Below, in pieces: positions 34,151-43,159 of a stretch of 64,000 nt of DNA. The position numbers were made by a program, and so were the translations under genes. How positions within the stretch are numbered: the stretch's first letter is position 1; each line of letters opens with the position of its first letter. Source of the stretch: DATMFV01 sp035555975. Its GTDB lineage: Bacteria > Verrucomicrobiota > Verrucomicrobiia > Chthoniobacterales > Chthoniobacteraceae. The stretch spans positions 1 to 64,000 of the forward strand of contig DATMFV010000134.1 of NCBI GenBank assembly GCA_035555975.1, given 5' to 3'. A model generated the notes under the pieces. That model was not told the DNA's origin. It ran no database searches and worked only from the letters and a program-made list of their open reading frames with translations.

Positions 34151-36142
34151 TTACATTTCTTCAGGTTCTTCGGTGACAGGGGCGGCCATGGTACGGTAGC
34201 GATAGATTTTCCGACGGATTTCGCCGTCGGAAACGTAATCTCCCCAGACTACATGCCGGGGTGTCAGTTCCCGCCGAAGCCGGATCAACGCGGCTTCCTC
34301 CTCGCGGAATCGCTCCAGATCTTCCGCGCCGGGAGCCTTTCTCAAGGCTTGATCAGCAGCCACCAGATCGCGCGTGGCCTCCATTTCCCGAAGCCCGTCG
34401 CGCAGGAACTCCACCCGCGACCGTGCTTCGGGATCATTCTCTCCGATGAGTTGCGCCGCTTCATCCAGCAAACGATGGGCGGGCTGCATGACCTCGGGCG
34501 TGAACAGGATTGGCAACGCATGGCGGGAACCTCGCGGTGCGAAACTGGCAATCCGTTTTTGATCAATCAGTTCGCTGGCTTTTCCCTTGGAGAAGCCGAA
34601 AGCGTACTCCGCCGAAAGCGCCTGCCAGTAATCGAAATAAGCCTGAATTTTCCCGGCTCCCGCTCCAAAGGCGGAGGTGTACTCATCGATGATCTCTTCA
34701 AGTGAAAGATCGGGGCGGTTGATCATTCGGGCGACCAGATAATAGTTGAGCCCCTGAAGCGCCCAGTGGCCGATCACGCTATCCATATCCACTCCGGCCA
34801 GACGGTTCTCACGCGCCATGGCTAAAAAGGAACTCTCCTCTTTCAACGGCAGGTAGGGAGTACCGGCTCCATAGTGCCACCAGTTCGGGCGAAGGTAGAC
34901 TTCCACGGCGGCGTCGGCCCATTGTTTCCAGGTTTCAGCCTCTTCGTATCGGGAGACAATCCCGATGGCCAGCTTCGCATGAACCGTTCCTTTACGGGGA
35001 GGATGGCGGTAGGCCGAGTAAGCATAGGTCGAAAGAATCACATCGGGGTTGATCCCGGCGAGCCGCGCATAAAGACGGTTCCAGAATTCCACATACCGCG
35101 CGGTCAGGTCGGCCTTGGCTCCCCAGATTGCTTCCTCGGATTGACCTTTCGGAAAATCCCACGCCTGGGTCTCCTTGCTAAGATCAAAACCGGCTCCATC
35201 ATTCGGACAAACATTGTAATAAACAGGAGCGCCGACCGCCTCATACTCTGCGGCGATCCGTTCAATTACCGCCGGGTTGGAAAGCCGCAGCTTAACCAGG
35301 TTCGGTCCTCCATACGGCTGGCTGATACCGGCGGGCGGTTGTGCAAACCAGTCCGGGTGACGACTCCCGTATTTTTCCCACCATCCCATGAAAGCATGGC
35401 CAAACCGGCTTTGGGTCCGGCTGCCCGCCTGGTGAGCCTCCTGCCAGTCAAAAGCTTCCTGTTCGACCCGTAGCAGCATTTTTGAGAGATTGCGGTCCCG
35501 GGCATAGCCAAGGCCAACTCTCAACGTTCGCCTGGAAAGCGGAGGCTGATAGATAGTATCCTGTACCTGTACGTAGAGATGGCGATGCCGAGGAACGTAG
35601 GTCCCCAGCTCTCCGGGCCAAAGCCAACGAATGCCGAGTCCATCCTCAAGCACCCGGTTCAGTCCCCAGCGCGTCGGGATAGCCCTTGCCGCCTGGCGAT
35701 TCTCCAGCATCGGCGCTGACTGGTCCCTCCCGACAAGGACCACCGTATTCCCATGCGCGACCAGCTGGTAGCCTTCTTCGGGAAGCCGGTCCCGGGAAAG
35801 ACCAAGTTCCCCTGCCTTGGAGGTCGCGCCCACCCAGAAGCGGCTCCAGTCGGCCGGAAAGGCTCCTTCCTCACCTTCTTCGACCAGAGCGATCCTCGCC
35901 CCCGTGGAACGCTCGGCCAGTTGAAGAAAGTCCTCCACCACTTCCCTGATCACCGGGTCCGCTTGCTTTGGAAGGACGATCACGCTGACGGCTGCCCCAT
36001 CCCGGATGAGGCAGACAGCATTGCTTTGAGCAGGCTCCCTGCACCCGCCCATCAGGATGGCAAGCGCCATCATCAACCAGCCTCCGGCTCGGAGCGGGGT
36101 CCCTTCCAGGCTCCAGAATTGAAACCAACCTTTAGTTACCAT
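34151..36142 (-). CDS. DUF4838-like lipoprotein
   Basis: About 663 residues with a lipoprotein signal (GGWLMMALAILMGGC, Cys as lipid site). N-domain (VIREVVEDFLQLAERSTGARI; GYQLVAHGNTVVLVGRDQSA), then the DUF4838-type core (GHAFMGWWEKYGSRHPDWFA, YYNVCPNDGAGF, ILSTYAYSAYRHPP). It is more distant from the three module I members and has a short charged helical C-terminus in place of TPR or a sugar-binding domain. The ATG at 36142 overlaps the preceding gene by 11 bases. Presumed to act on glycans at the outer face of the cell. Confidence 0.82.
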   Translation of the reverse strand: MVTKGWFQFWSLEGTPLRAGGWLMMALAILMGGCREPAQSNAVCLIRDGAAVSVIVLPKQADPVIREVVEDFLQLAERSTGARIALVEEGEEGAFPADWSRFWVGATSKAGELGLSRDRLPEEGYQLVAHGNTVVLVGRDQSAPMLENRQAARAIPTRWGLNRVLEDGLGIRWLWPGELGTYVPRHRHLYVQVQDTIYQPPLSRRTLRVGLGYARDRNLSKMLLRVEQEAFDWQEAHQAGSRTQSRFGHAFMGWWEKYGSRHPDWFAQPPAGISQPYGGPNLVKLRLSNPAVIERIAAEYEAVGAPVYYNVCPNDGAGFDLSKETQAWDFPKGQSEEAIWGAKADLTARYVEFWNRLYARLAGINPDVILSTYAYSAYRHPPRKGTVHAKLAIGIVSRYEEAETWKQWADAAVEVYLRPNWWHYGAGTPYLPLKEESSFLAMARENRLAGVDMDSVIGHWALQGLNYYLVARMINRPDLSLEEIIDEYTSAFGAGAGKIQAYFDYWQALSAEYAFGFSKGKASELIDQKRIASFAPRGSRHALPILFTPEVMQPAHRLLDEAAQLIGENDPEARSRVEFLRDGLREMEATRDLVAADQALRKAPGAEDLERFREEEAALIRLRRELTPRHVVWGDYVSDGEIRRKIYRYRTMAAPVTEEPEEM

Positions 36143-36806
36143 GATATCGGGCATTCCATAAACGTTTATAAAACGGGTCGCCATTCGAGTCGCTGGTCCC
36201 TTTGATCGCCTCCTTGAAGGGGGCTGCATGGCCATCCGCATAGAGAAAATTGGGCGTTCCGTTGTGTCGCCGCGTCAACTGCGACATCTCCAGCAACTTT
36301 TTCGTCGAGTACGTATTGATATAGCCATAAGCATAGCCATCGGAGAGCAGACAGTATTGTCCCGGAAATTGGATCTCCGTCTGCCGGATCAGGGCGGCTT
36401 CCCCGAAGAGATCCCGCCGAAATTCGAAGTTGATGGCGTACGTTCGGCTGGAGGTCAGGTCCGTTTCCGCCGGGCAGATAAACACCGTCCGCCTGCGGGC
36501 GGCAGGCGGGAGCTTCGAAAGCTCGGTAAACGGGTCGGGAAGGTAGTCGCTCAAGCGCACTTCCCACCCCGTTTGCGGTCCTGCGGAGAGGTAGCCTTGA
36601 TGATCGTTGGCATACTGCTGGAAGGCCAACCCGAAGACCCGCAGTTTCGCCAGACAACCCGCGATGGAAGCCTGCTCGCGCACCTTGAAAGAGGCCGCAA
36701 AGCCTAAGACCAGCAACAGAGCCATCACGGTTCCCGCCAACAACAGTTCCGGCACGGTAAAAGCCAGGCATCTCTTTTCGGAGATTTTCCAAGGGAGAAA
36801 GTTCAT
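36132..36806 (-). CDS. Prepilin-type N-terminal methylation domain protein
   Basis: 224 residues. The leader AFTVPELLLAGTVMALLLV has the prepilin pattern with Glu at +5, though the cleavage-site Gly is replaced by Ala. The rest resembles DUF1559-like proteins: IAGCLAKLRVFGLAFQQYANDHQGYL and the C-terminal NFLYADGHAAPF, matching the common H-x9-DG type ending. It lies between the LacI regulator and the DUF4838 lipoprotein gene, and parallels 11350-12000 of module I. Function unknown; extracytoplasmic. Confidence 0.8.
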   Translation of the reverse strand: MNFLPWKISEKRCLAFTVPELLLAGTVMALLLVLGFAASFKVREQASIAGCLAKLRVFGLAFQQYANDHQGYLSAGPQTGWEVRLSDYLPDPFTELSKLPPAARRRTVFICPAETDLTSSRTYAINFEFRRDLFGEAALIRQTEIQFPGQYCLLSDGYAYGYINTYSTKKLLEMSQLTRRHNGTPNFLYADGHAAPFKEAIKGTSDSNGDPFYKRLWNARYHGN

Positions 36807-36862
36807 GACTGGAAACAAAACGGTCTACAAAGGGGGCCATACCCCGGATGGAGGAGCATCCT

Positions 36863-38044
36863 TTAGCCGGATGCGGCGGCATCCCTCGCTGCGGGCGTCG
36901 GATCGCAGCCTTCCTCCGGGTCAAACGAATGGCCGGTCGACTCGCGCCAGACGATCCTGCACGGCAACAGGTGTTCTGCCTCTCTCTCATCGGAAGCCGG
37001 TGTTTTACCGAGGCGCTCTTTGAGCAGTTCAAAGGCCAGTTCGCACATTTCCGCCGTCGGATGTTCCGCGCTGGTGAGGGTGACGCTGCCTTGCGCAGCA
37101 TAGGCGATATTGTCAAACCCGGTGACCATCAGTTGCCCCGGGACGGCGATTCCGTGGCGACTGCATACCGACAGGACGCCGATGGCAAAGTCGTCGTTGA
37201 CACAGATGAGCGCATCGGGAAGCCGCGACCAGTTGAGGAACGACTTCATTGCGATCACCCCAAGCTGAAACGGCTTGAAGGCGTTCCTCCGCTTCGGCGC
37301 AGTCAGGACCACCCCGGCCACTCCCTTGACCGGCCTCAACGGCGGTTCCTCCAGGCCGGTATGTTCCGCAGGGGGGTGGCCGGTCATTTCAAGAAAAGCT
37401 GCCTGATACCCAGCCAGCCGCTCGCGGGCCTGCCAGCCCGACAATCCATCGTGATAAGGCATCACCAACACCGGCCTCTGGCTGCCGTTTTCAAGGCACC
37501 ATCGGGTGAAGGTAGCCATGGCCAGTCGCGCATCGTACCGTACCAGCGGCACGCCAGCCATCCCTCCCCGAATCTGGGTCCCGATCGCCACCATCGCGAT
37601 CCCCTTCTGCTGCAAGGCTTCGATATGTTTCACCCCGAAGTCGTTCTGAACCGCCCCGACGATGATCAATCCCTGCGGACGCAGACCGGAAATCTGATCG
37701 ACGATCCGCTGGGCGCTCGAAGCCCACCAGTAGACGTCGATCACCTGAAAATCGAACCCGGCTTCGTTCGCCAGACGCCCGATATGATAAACCCGTTGCG
37801 AGGCCAGTTCGGAATATCCGCTGAAGTTGAGCAAAACAATCAGGTTCGTGCGGCCATTGCGCATGATCTGCGCCGCGCGGTCCGGCACATACCCGAGTTC
37901 GCGCGCCTTCTCCTGAATCTTCGATACGGTTTCCGGCGCCAGCCGGTTGCGCAATGGCGACTTTCCGTTCCCCACCACCAGCCCCACCGTCACCTGGCTG
38001 ATCCCCAGGGCTTTGGCGATATCGGATTGGGTAACACGTTTCAT
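36863..38044 (-). CDS. LacI-family transcriptional regulator
   Basis: 393 residues. Helix-turn-helix TQSDIAKALGISQVTVGLVV, hinge LGYVPDRAAQIMRNGRTNLI, then a sugar-binding-protein-like effector domain (IVGAVQNDFGVKHIEALQQ; DALICVNDDFAIGVLSV; VTGFDNIAYAAQGSVTL). First gene of module II, 57 bases upstream of the prepilin-like gene. Two near-identical palindromes (38113-38124 and 38134-38145) upstream of a candidate promoter suggest autoregulation and local control of the module. The ATG at 38044 has no Shine-Dalgarno. Confidence 0.92.
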   Translation of the reverse strand: MKRVTQSDIAKALGISQVTVGLVVGNGKSPLRNRLAPETVSKIQEKARELGYVPDRAAQIMRNGRTNLIVLLNFSGYSELASQRVYHIGRLANEAGFDFQVIDVYWWASSAQRIVDQISGLRPQGLIIVGAVQNDFGVKHIEALQQKGIAMVAIGTQIRGGMAGVPLVRYDARLAMATFTRWCLENGSQRPVLVMPYHDGLSGWQARERLAGYQAAFLEMTGHPPAEHTGLEEPPLRPVKGVAGVVLTAPKRRNAFKPFQLGVIAMKSFLNWSRLPDALICVNDDFAIGVLSVCSRHGIAVPGQLMVTGFDNIAYAAQGSVTLTSAEHPTAEMCELAFELLKERLGKTPASDEREAEHLLPCRIVWRESTGHSFDPEEGCDPTPAARDAAASG

Positions 38045-38076
38045 GGAGGGTCAATTCAATGGATGAACTGATGGCG

Positions 38077-38105
38077 AGTAAAACACCCGTTTTTGGCTGA
38101 GTCAA
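38077..38105 (-). promoter_or_regulatory. Candidate sigma-70 promoter of module II
   Basis: On the minus strand TTGACT (38100-38105) and TTTACT (38077-38082) are separated by exactly 17 bases and lie 33 bases before the LacI start codon at 38044. The -35 matches consensus at five of six positions and the -10 at four of six. Confidence 0.55.
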
Positions 38106-38112
38106 ATACTAT

Positions 38113-38145
38113 TTCTACGTAGAACTGAAATATTTTTACGTAGAA
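38113..38145. promoter_or_regulatory. Paired palindromic operators
   Basis: TTCTACGTAGAA (38113-38124) is a perfect 12-base palindrome. TTTTACGTAGAA (38134-38145) is the same with one change. Their centres are 21 bases apart, two turns of the helix, so two dimers would sit on one face of DNA. They begin 7 bases upstream of the -35 box. The most likely ligand is the LacI-type protein encoded next door. Confidence 0.6.
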
Positions 38146-38185
38146 CGTGGCGAATCCGGAATTTTGCAGGTCACACCCCCCGGAC

Positions 38186-38230
38186 AAAAAAAACACAGGC
38201 ACCGCCGTCTTTTTACGGGGTGCCTGCGTT
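38186..38230 (-). terminator. Rho-independent terminator of the pyruvate dehydrogenase operon
   Basis: Read on the minus strand, AACGCAGGCACCCCGT pairs with ACGGCGGTGCCTGTGTT (stems 38215-38230 and 38192-38208, one mismatch and one bulge, 6-base loop) and is followed by a run of eight T (38186-38193). The opposite strand also has a T-run (38229-38234), so it can act both ways. It lies 27 bases after the lpdA stop. Confidence 0.88.
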
Positions 38231-38256
38231 TTTTGGCAGAAAAATTCAGCCCTGAA

Positions 38257-39636
38257 TCAAATATGGACCGCCTTGCCGAAGGCGCTTTCGGTCGCTTCGA
38301 AGACCGCTTCGCTCAAGGTCGGGTGGGCGTGGATCGTGGCGACGATCTCTTCCCAGGTCGCTTCGAGCGTGATCGCCAGCCCCAGTTCCGCGATCAGTTC
38401 GGTCGCTTCCGGGCCGATGATATGCGCGCCGAGAATCTCCCCGTCGGGCTCGCCGATCAGGATCTTGACGAACCCTTCGATGTCGCCGATGGCGCGCGCC
38501 TTGCCGCTCGCGGCGAACGGGAACTTGCCGACCTTGTACTTGAGTCCCTTTGCCTTGGCGGCTTCCTCGGTCAGCCCGACGCTTGCCACCTGCGGCTGGC
38601 AGTAGGTACAGCCGGGGAAGGTGGTCACCTTTTTGGGCTGGTGGTCGGTAAACATCCCTTCGACCGCCTCGGTCGCTTCGTAGCTGGCGACGTGCGCGAG
38701 CCAGGGCGGCCCGATGATGTCGCCGACGGCGAAGACGCCCGGGACACTCGTTTCGTAACGGTCGCTGGTCTTGAGGTAGCCGCGCTCGGTCAGTTCGAAC
38801 TTGAGCGAGCCGGTCGGCAGGAGCGGCTGGACGCCGATCGCCACCAGCGCGATGTCGGCTTCGAGCACTTCGTTCTTTTTCCCTTCGACGGTGATCCGGA
38901 CGCCGCTTTCGGTCGTCTCGGCCTTGGTCACCTTCGTCCCCGCCAGCGGGCGGATTTTCTGCTTGGCGAAAGCTTTTTCGATCGTCTGCGAAACTTCCTT
39001 GTCTTCGACCGGAAGCAGGTTCGGGAGCATTTCGACGATCGTCACCTTGGTGCCGAACGCGTTGTAGAAGTAGCCGAACTCCATCCCGATCGCCCCTGCG
39101 CCGATGATGATCATCGACTTCGGCTGCTCGGGGAGGATCATCGCCTCCTTGCTGCTGATCACCGTCTTGCCATTGAAGTCAAAGCCGGGCATCGGGCGCG
39201 AGACACACCCGGTCGCAACGAGGATCTTGTCCGCCGTATGGGTTTCGCTCTTGCCATCCTTCGAACGGGCGACGACCGTGCCGGCCTTTTCGATGTCGGC
39301 CTCGGCCACGATGTAGTCGACCTTGTTTTTCTTGAAAAGGAACTCGATCCCCATGGCGTTCTTGTCGGAAACGTCGCGGGAACGCTGGATCACCTTGCTC
39401 CAGTCAAAGCTCAGGTTGTCGAACTTGAAGCCGAACTCCGCCGCCTTTTTGTCCATCAACTGGAAAAGCTCGGCGTTGCGCAGGAGCGACTTGGTCGGGA
39501 TGCACCCCCAGTTCAGGCAGGTGCCGCCGGCGCGCTCTTTTTCGATACACGCCACTTTCTTTCCAAGTTGCGCCGCGCGGATCGCGCCCACGTAGCCCGC
39601 AGGGCCACCGCCGATAACAATAAGGTCGTAGTGCAT
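38257..39636 (-). CDS. lpdA: Dihydrolipoyl dehydrogenase (E3)
   Basis: 459 residues. It reoxidises dihydrolipoamide with NAD in the pyruvate dehydrogenase complex. FAD fold at the N-terminus (LIVIGGGPAGYVGAIRAAQ), redox-active disulfide GGTCLNWGCIPTKSLL, NAD fold IIIGAGAIGMEFGYFYNAFG, and the C-terminal catalytic HAHPTLSEAVFEA. The start at 39636 (MHYDLIV) is fixed by homology. The leader is strongly pyrimidine-rich. It is the last gene of the pdhA-pdhB-pdhC-lpdA operon and is followed by a clear terminator. Confidence 0.96.
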   Translation of the reverse strand: MHYDLIVIGGGPAGYVGAIRAAQLGKKVACIEKERAGGTCLNWGCIPTKSLLRNAELFQLMDKKAAEFGFKFDNLSFDWSKVIQRSRDVSDKNAMGIEFLFKKNKVDYIVAEADIEKAGTVVARSKDGKSETHTADKILVATGCVSRPMPGFDFNGKTVISSKEAMILPEQPKSMIIIGAGAIGMEFGYFYNAFGTKVTIVEMLPNLLPVEDKEVSQTIEKAFAKQKIRPLAGTKVTKAETTESGVRITVEGKKNEVLEADIALVAIGVQPLLPTGSLKFELTERGYLKTSDRYETSVPGVFAVGDIIGPPWLAHVASYEATEAVEGMFTDHQPKKVTTFPGCTYCQPQVASVGLTEEAAKAKGLKYKVGKFPFAASGKARAIGDIEGFVKILIGEPDGEILGAHIIGPEATELIAELGLAITLEATWEEIVATIHAHPTLSEAVFEATESAFGKAVHI

Positions 39637-39671
39637 AAAGGGAGTAAAAAAGGGAGAGGTTTTGCCGTCGG

Positions 39672-40961
39672 TTAAAAAAGGAGTGTCGTCGGCTTTTCGA
39701 TCAACTGGCGCAGTTCCTTCAAGTATTCCGCGCCGATCGCGCCGTCGACCACGCGGTGGTCGCAGCTCAAGCCGAGCGCCATCCGCTGCCCGGCGACCAC
39801 TTCGCCCGCGGCGTTGACGACCGGCTTTTTGACAATCGCCCCGACCGCGAGAATGGCGGCCTGCGGCGGGTTGATGATGGCGGAAAAGCTTTCGACCCCG
39901 TAGCTCCCGAGGTTGGAAACGGTAAAGGTGCCGTTCTGGTATTCCTCCGGCTTGAGCTTCTTGCTCCGCGCCCGGGTGGCGAGATCCTTGACCGCGGCGC
40001 TGATTTCGCGCAGCGATTTCTTTTCGGCGTTGCGAAGCACGGGGGTCACCAGCCCGTCGTCCACGGCCACGGCCACGGCGAGGTTGATCGCCCCATACTC
40101 GATGATGGCGTCCCCGGCCCAGGCGGCGTTGACCTTCGGCACCCGCGTGAGCGCCACGACGCATGCCTTGAGCACGAAATCGTTGACGGTGGCCTTGCCC
40201 TGCCCGGCGGCTTCGGCGGCGGCGTTGATCTCGGCGCGCAGCTTCATCAGCGGCCCGGCGTCGACTTCGATGTTGAGGTAGAAATGCGGCAGGGTCGTCT
40301 TGCTCAACAGCAGGCGGTCGGCAATCACCCGGCGCATGCCTGAAAGCGGAACCCGTTCATCGCCGGGGCCTGCGGGTGCGGCGGGGGCCGCCGTCGGCGG
40401 AGGCATCGAGCCGGGTACGGCCTGGAGCGTGGCGCTCGGCTGGGAGGCGAGCACATCTTCCCGGACGACCCGTCCCCCCGGGCCGGTGCCGACGATGCGG
40501 CTCAGGTCGACCCCGCGCGCGGCGGCGATCTTCCTCGCCAGCGGCGAAGCCTTCACCCGGCGTCCGTCCGCGACGGGGGCGGCCGGTGCGGCGGCGGTTT
40601 CCGGTTCGGGCCGGGCTCCCGACTGCGCCGCGTTGGCCCCGGTCGGGGTGCGGGTGTCGGGTTTGGCCTTCCCGGCTGCGGGAGCGGGGGCGGGGGCGGC
40701 GGTCGCTTCCTCCAGCGTCTCGCCCTCTTCGAGCAGGAGGCCGATCTTCTGCCCCACGGCGGCTTTTTCGCCGTCGTTGATGTGGATTGCCCCGAGCACC
40801 CCGTCGTCAAAGGCTTCCATCTCCATCGTCGCCTTGTCGGTTTCCACCTCCGCAAGAATATCCCCCGCGACGACCTTGTCGCCCACCTTCTTGCACCAGC
40901 GCAACAGCGTGCCCTGGGTCATGGTGTCACTTAGTTTCGGCATTTCAATAGGGATGGACAT
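39672..40961 (-). CDS. pdhC: Pyruvate dehydrogenase E2, dihydrolipoamide acetyltransferase
   Basis: 429 residues in the usual order: one lipoyl domain (lipoyl Lys in VETDKATMEMEA, about residue 43), an Ala/Pro-rich linker, the E1/E3-binding domain (ASPLARKIAAARGVDLSRI and GTGPGGRVVREDV), a second linker, and the acetyltransferase core ending in LSCDHRVVDGAIGAEYL with the catalytic His and Asp. It forms the core of the complex and accepts acetyl from E1 for CoA. It lies 99 bases after pdhB. Confidence 0.96.
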   Translation of the reverse strand: MSIPIEMPKLSDTMTQGTLLRWCKKVGDKVVAGDILAEVETDKATMEMEAFDDGVLGAIHINDGEKAAVGQKIGLLLEEGETLEEATAAPAPAPAAGKAKPDTRTPTGANAAQSGARPEPETAAAPAAPVADGRRVKASPLARKIAAARGVDLSRIVGTGPGGRVVREDVLASQPSATLQAVPGSMPPPTAAPAAPAGPGDERVPLSGMRRVIADRLLLSKTTLPHFYLNIEVDAGPLMKLRAEINAAAEAAGQGKATVNDFVLKACVVALTRVPKVNAAWAGDAIIEYGAINLAVAVAVDDGLVTPVLRNAEKKSLREISAAVKDLATRARSKKLKPEEYQNGTFTVSNLGSYGVESFSAIINPPQAAILAVGAIVKKPVVNAAGEVVAGQRMALGLSCDHRVVDGAIGAEYLKELRQLIEKPTTLLF

Positions 40962-41060
40962 AGAAAAAAGATGAAGCTGGTTTACAAATGGGAAGGTCCG
41001 CCACCGGGGACGGCCCTTCCTTCAATCAAAAAATACCCGGGGGGAGTTTAAGACGCGATT

Positions 41061-42035
41061 TCAGCAGATGGAAAGAACCTTCTGAACCACCTTCTGCGGC
41101 GTCGGCAACTGGATCTTTTCCAGAGGCGGGCTGTAGATGGCGGGGGCGTCGAGCGAGGAGAGGCGCTGGACCGGGGCGTCGAGATCGTCAAACGCCTTTT
41201 CTCCCAGCAGCGCGGCGATCTGCGAGGCGATGCCGCAGAACGGCTTGTTCTCTTCGACCACCACGGCGCGGTGCGTCTTGCGGACCGACTGGAGGATGGT
41301 CTCCTCATCAAGCGGACGGATTGAGCGAAGATCGACCACCTCGGCCTTGATGTTGTGCTCCTCTTCGAGGTGTTCGGCGGCCTGGAGGCAGGTGATCACG
41401 GCGCGCCCGTGGGCGATCAGCGTCACGTCGCTCCCGGCCCGCTTGACGTCGGCGGAGCCGAGCGGAATGAGGTACTCCTCCTCCGGCACTTCCCACTGTT
41501 CGCCGTAGAGAAGGGTGTTTTCCATGAACATCACCGGGTCGTTGTCGCGGATGGCGCTCTTGAGCAGCCCCTTGGCGTCGTACGCGGTGGCGGGGCAGAC
41601 GACCTTGAGACCGGGGACGTTGGCGAGGAAGTTTTCCGGCGTGTGCGAGTGGGTCGCGCCGACGTTGGTCCCGCCGTTGGCCGGGCCGCGGATGACGATC
41701 GGGCAGTTGATCAACCCGCCCGACATGTAACGGATGCACCCGGCATTGTTGACGATCTGGTCAAACGCGACGTAGGCGAAACTCCAGAACATCAGTTCGA
41801 TCACCGGGCGCACGCCGAGCATTGAAGCGCCGATCCCCATGCCGATGAACCCGGCTTCGGAGATCGGGGTGTCGACCACGCGGCGATCCCCGAAACGCGC
41901 CCAGAGCCCTTCGGTCACTTTATAAGCCCCGTTGTACTCGGCGACCTCCTCTCCCATGACGACGACATTGTCGTCGCGGGTGAGTTCTTCGGCCAGGGCA
42001 TCGTTCAACGCTTTGCGGTAGGTAATCAGTGGCAT
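41061..42035 (-). CDS. pdhB: Pyruvate dehydrogenase E1 beta subunit
   Basis: 324 residues of the transketolase central and C-terminal type. ITYRKALNDALAEELTRD at the start, the conserved MGEEVAEYNGAYKVTEGL with the cofactor-activating Glu, DTPISEAGFIGMGIGASMLG, and the C-terminal VVDLRSIRPLDEETI. It pairs with E1 alpha to decarboxylate pyruvate with thiamine diphosphate. It lies 50 bases downstream of pdhA. Confidence 0.96.
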   Translation of the reverse strand: MPLITYRKALNDALAEELTRDDNVVVMGEEVAEYNGAYKVTEGLWARFGDRRVVDTPISEAGFIGMGIGASMLGVRPVIELMFWSFAYVAFDQIVNNAGCIRYMSGGLINCPIVIRGPANGGTNVGATHSHTPENFLANVPGLKVVCPATAYDAKGLLKSAIRDNDPVMFMENTLLYGEQWEVPEEEYLIPLGSADVKRAGSDVTLIAHGRAVITCLQAAEHLEEEHNIKAEVVDLRSIRPLDEETILQSVRKTHRAVVVEENKPFCGIASQIAALLGEKAFDDLDAPVQRLSSLDAPAIYSPPLEKIQLPTPQKVVQKVLSIC

Positions 42036-42085
42036 GGTGTTCCCGATTTAGGAAAATTTTTCAGGTTAAAAAGGGGGGAACCCGG

Positions 42086-43159
42086 TCAATCGTTAAAGAA
42101 ATGGCGACCCCGGCGGCCGCTTTCGGTCTGGTGGTCGACTTCGTAGTAAACATCGCTGAAGATTTCCGCCTCGCTCGGGAAGGGGCTTTCCTGCGCGAAC
42201 TGCGCGGAGTGGTCGGCTTCCGCCTTTGCCTCCTTATCGAACCGCGTGGCCTCCTCTTCGGTCAGCACCCCTTCGGCGATCAGGTGGCGGCTCCAGATCA
42301 GGAGCGGGTCGTGTTCGGTCTTGTAACGTTCGATCTCCTCGGGCGTCCGGTATTTTTTCGCGTTCGCGTCGGCGACCGAATGGCCGTAATACCGGTAGGT
42401 CTGGATCTCCAATACCGTCGGGAGGCTTTCCTGGTGGGCGCGGTCGATGGCGATCTGCGTCTTGGCGCGGATTTCGTAGAGATCCTCCCCATCCACCTCG
42501 TCCCACGCGATGTTGTACCCTTCGGCGCGCGCGGCGAGCGATTCCTTGAAGGAGGAGGAGCGGCTCAGGCTCGTCCCCATCGAGTAACCGTTGTTTTCAA
42601 TGATGTAAATGACCGGCAACTGCTGAAGCGCCGCGAGGTTGAGCGACTCGTGGTAGACCCCCTGGTTGACCGCCCCATCCCCGAGGTAGCAGAGGGCGCT
42701 CCCCTTGAGTCCCTTGTACTTGAGGCCGTAAGCCAGCCCGAGGCCGAGCGGCGTCTGCCCGGCGACAATCCCGTGCCCGCCCCAGTAATTGCGCGACGGG
42801 GCGAAAAAGTGCATCGACCCCCCCTTCCCCTTGGAGCAGCCGGTCGCCTTGCCGAAAAGCTCCGCCATGCATTCCTCCATCGACATCCCGACCGCGAGCG
42901 CGTGCCCGTGGTCGCGGTAGGCGGTGATGATGTGGTCGTTGGGCCCGGTGAGCGAGATGGTGCCGACGGCGACTGCCTCCTGCCCGGTGTAAAGGTGGAG
43001 GAACCCCCCCATCTTGCCGAGATTGTACGCCTTGAGGGCCACCTGCTCGAACCGGCGAATCCGGTACATCTCCTTCAAGAAATGGATCTTTTGTTCCGCG
43101 CTCAGGCTCCGGTTGATTTCGGCATCGGCATAAGAGGAAGTTTGCATGAGAGTATCCAT
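42086..43159 (-). CDS. pdhA: Pyruvate dehydrogenase E1 alpha subunit
   Basis: 357 residues. The thiamine diphosphate motif GDGAVNQGVYHESLNLA ... ENNGYSMG is intact. Also seen are TGQEAVAVG near residue 59, ITAYRDHGHALAVGM, and GSMHFFAPSRNYWGGHGIVAGQ, all typical of PdhA. First gene of the operon. The ATG at 43159 is preceded by GAACTTCTCTCCTAAAGAAT; an ATG four codons later is an alternative. A stable inverted repeat lies 50-80 bases upstream and would fall in its leader. Confidence 0.96.
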   Translation of the reverse strand: MDTLMQTSSYADAEINRSLSAEQKIHFLKEMYRIRRFEQVALKAYNLGKMGGFLHLYTGQEAVAVGTISLTGPNDHIITAYRDHGHALAVGMSMEECMAELFGKATGCSKGKGGSMHFFAPSRNYWGGHGIVAGQTPLGLGLAYGLKYKGLKGSALCYLGDGAVNQGVYHESLNLAALQQLPVIYIIENNGYSMGTSLSRSSSFKESLAARAEGYNIAWDEVDGEDLYEIRAKTQIAIDRAHQESLPTVLEIQTYRYYGHSVADANAKKYRTPEEIERYKTEHDPLLIWSRHLIAEGVLTEEEATRFDKEAKAEADHSAQFAQESPFPSEAEIFSDVYYEVDHQTESGRRGRHFFND

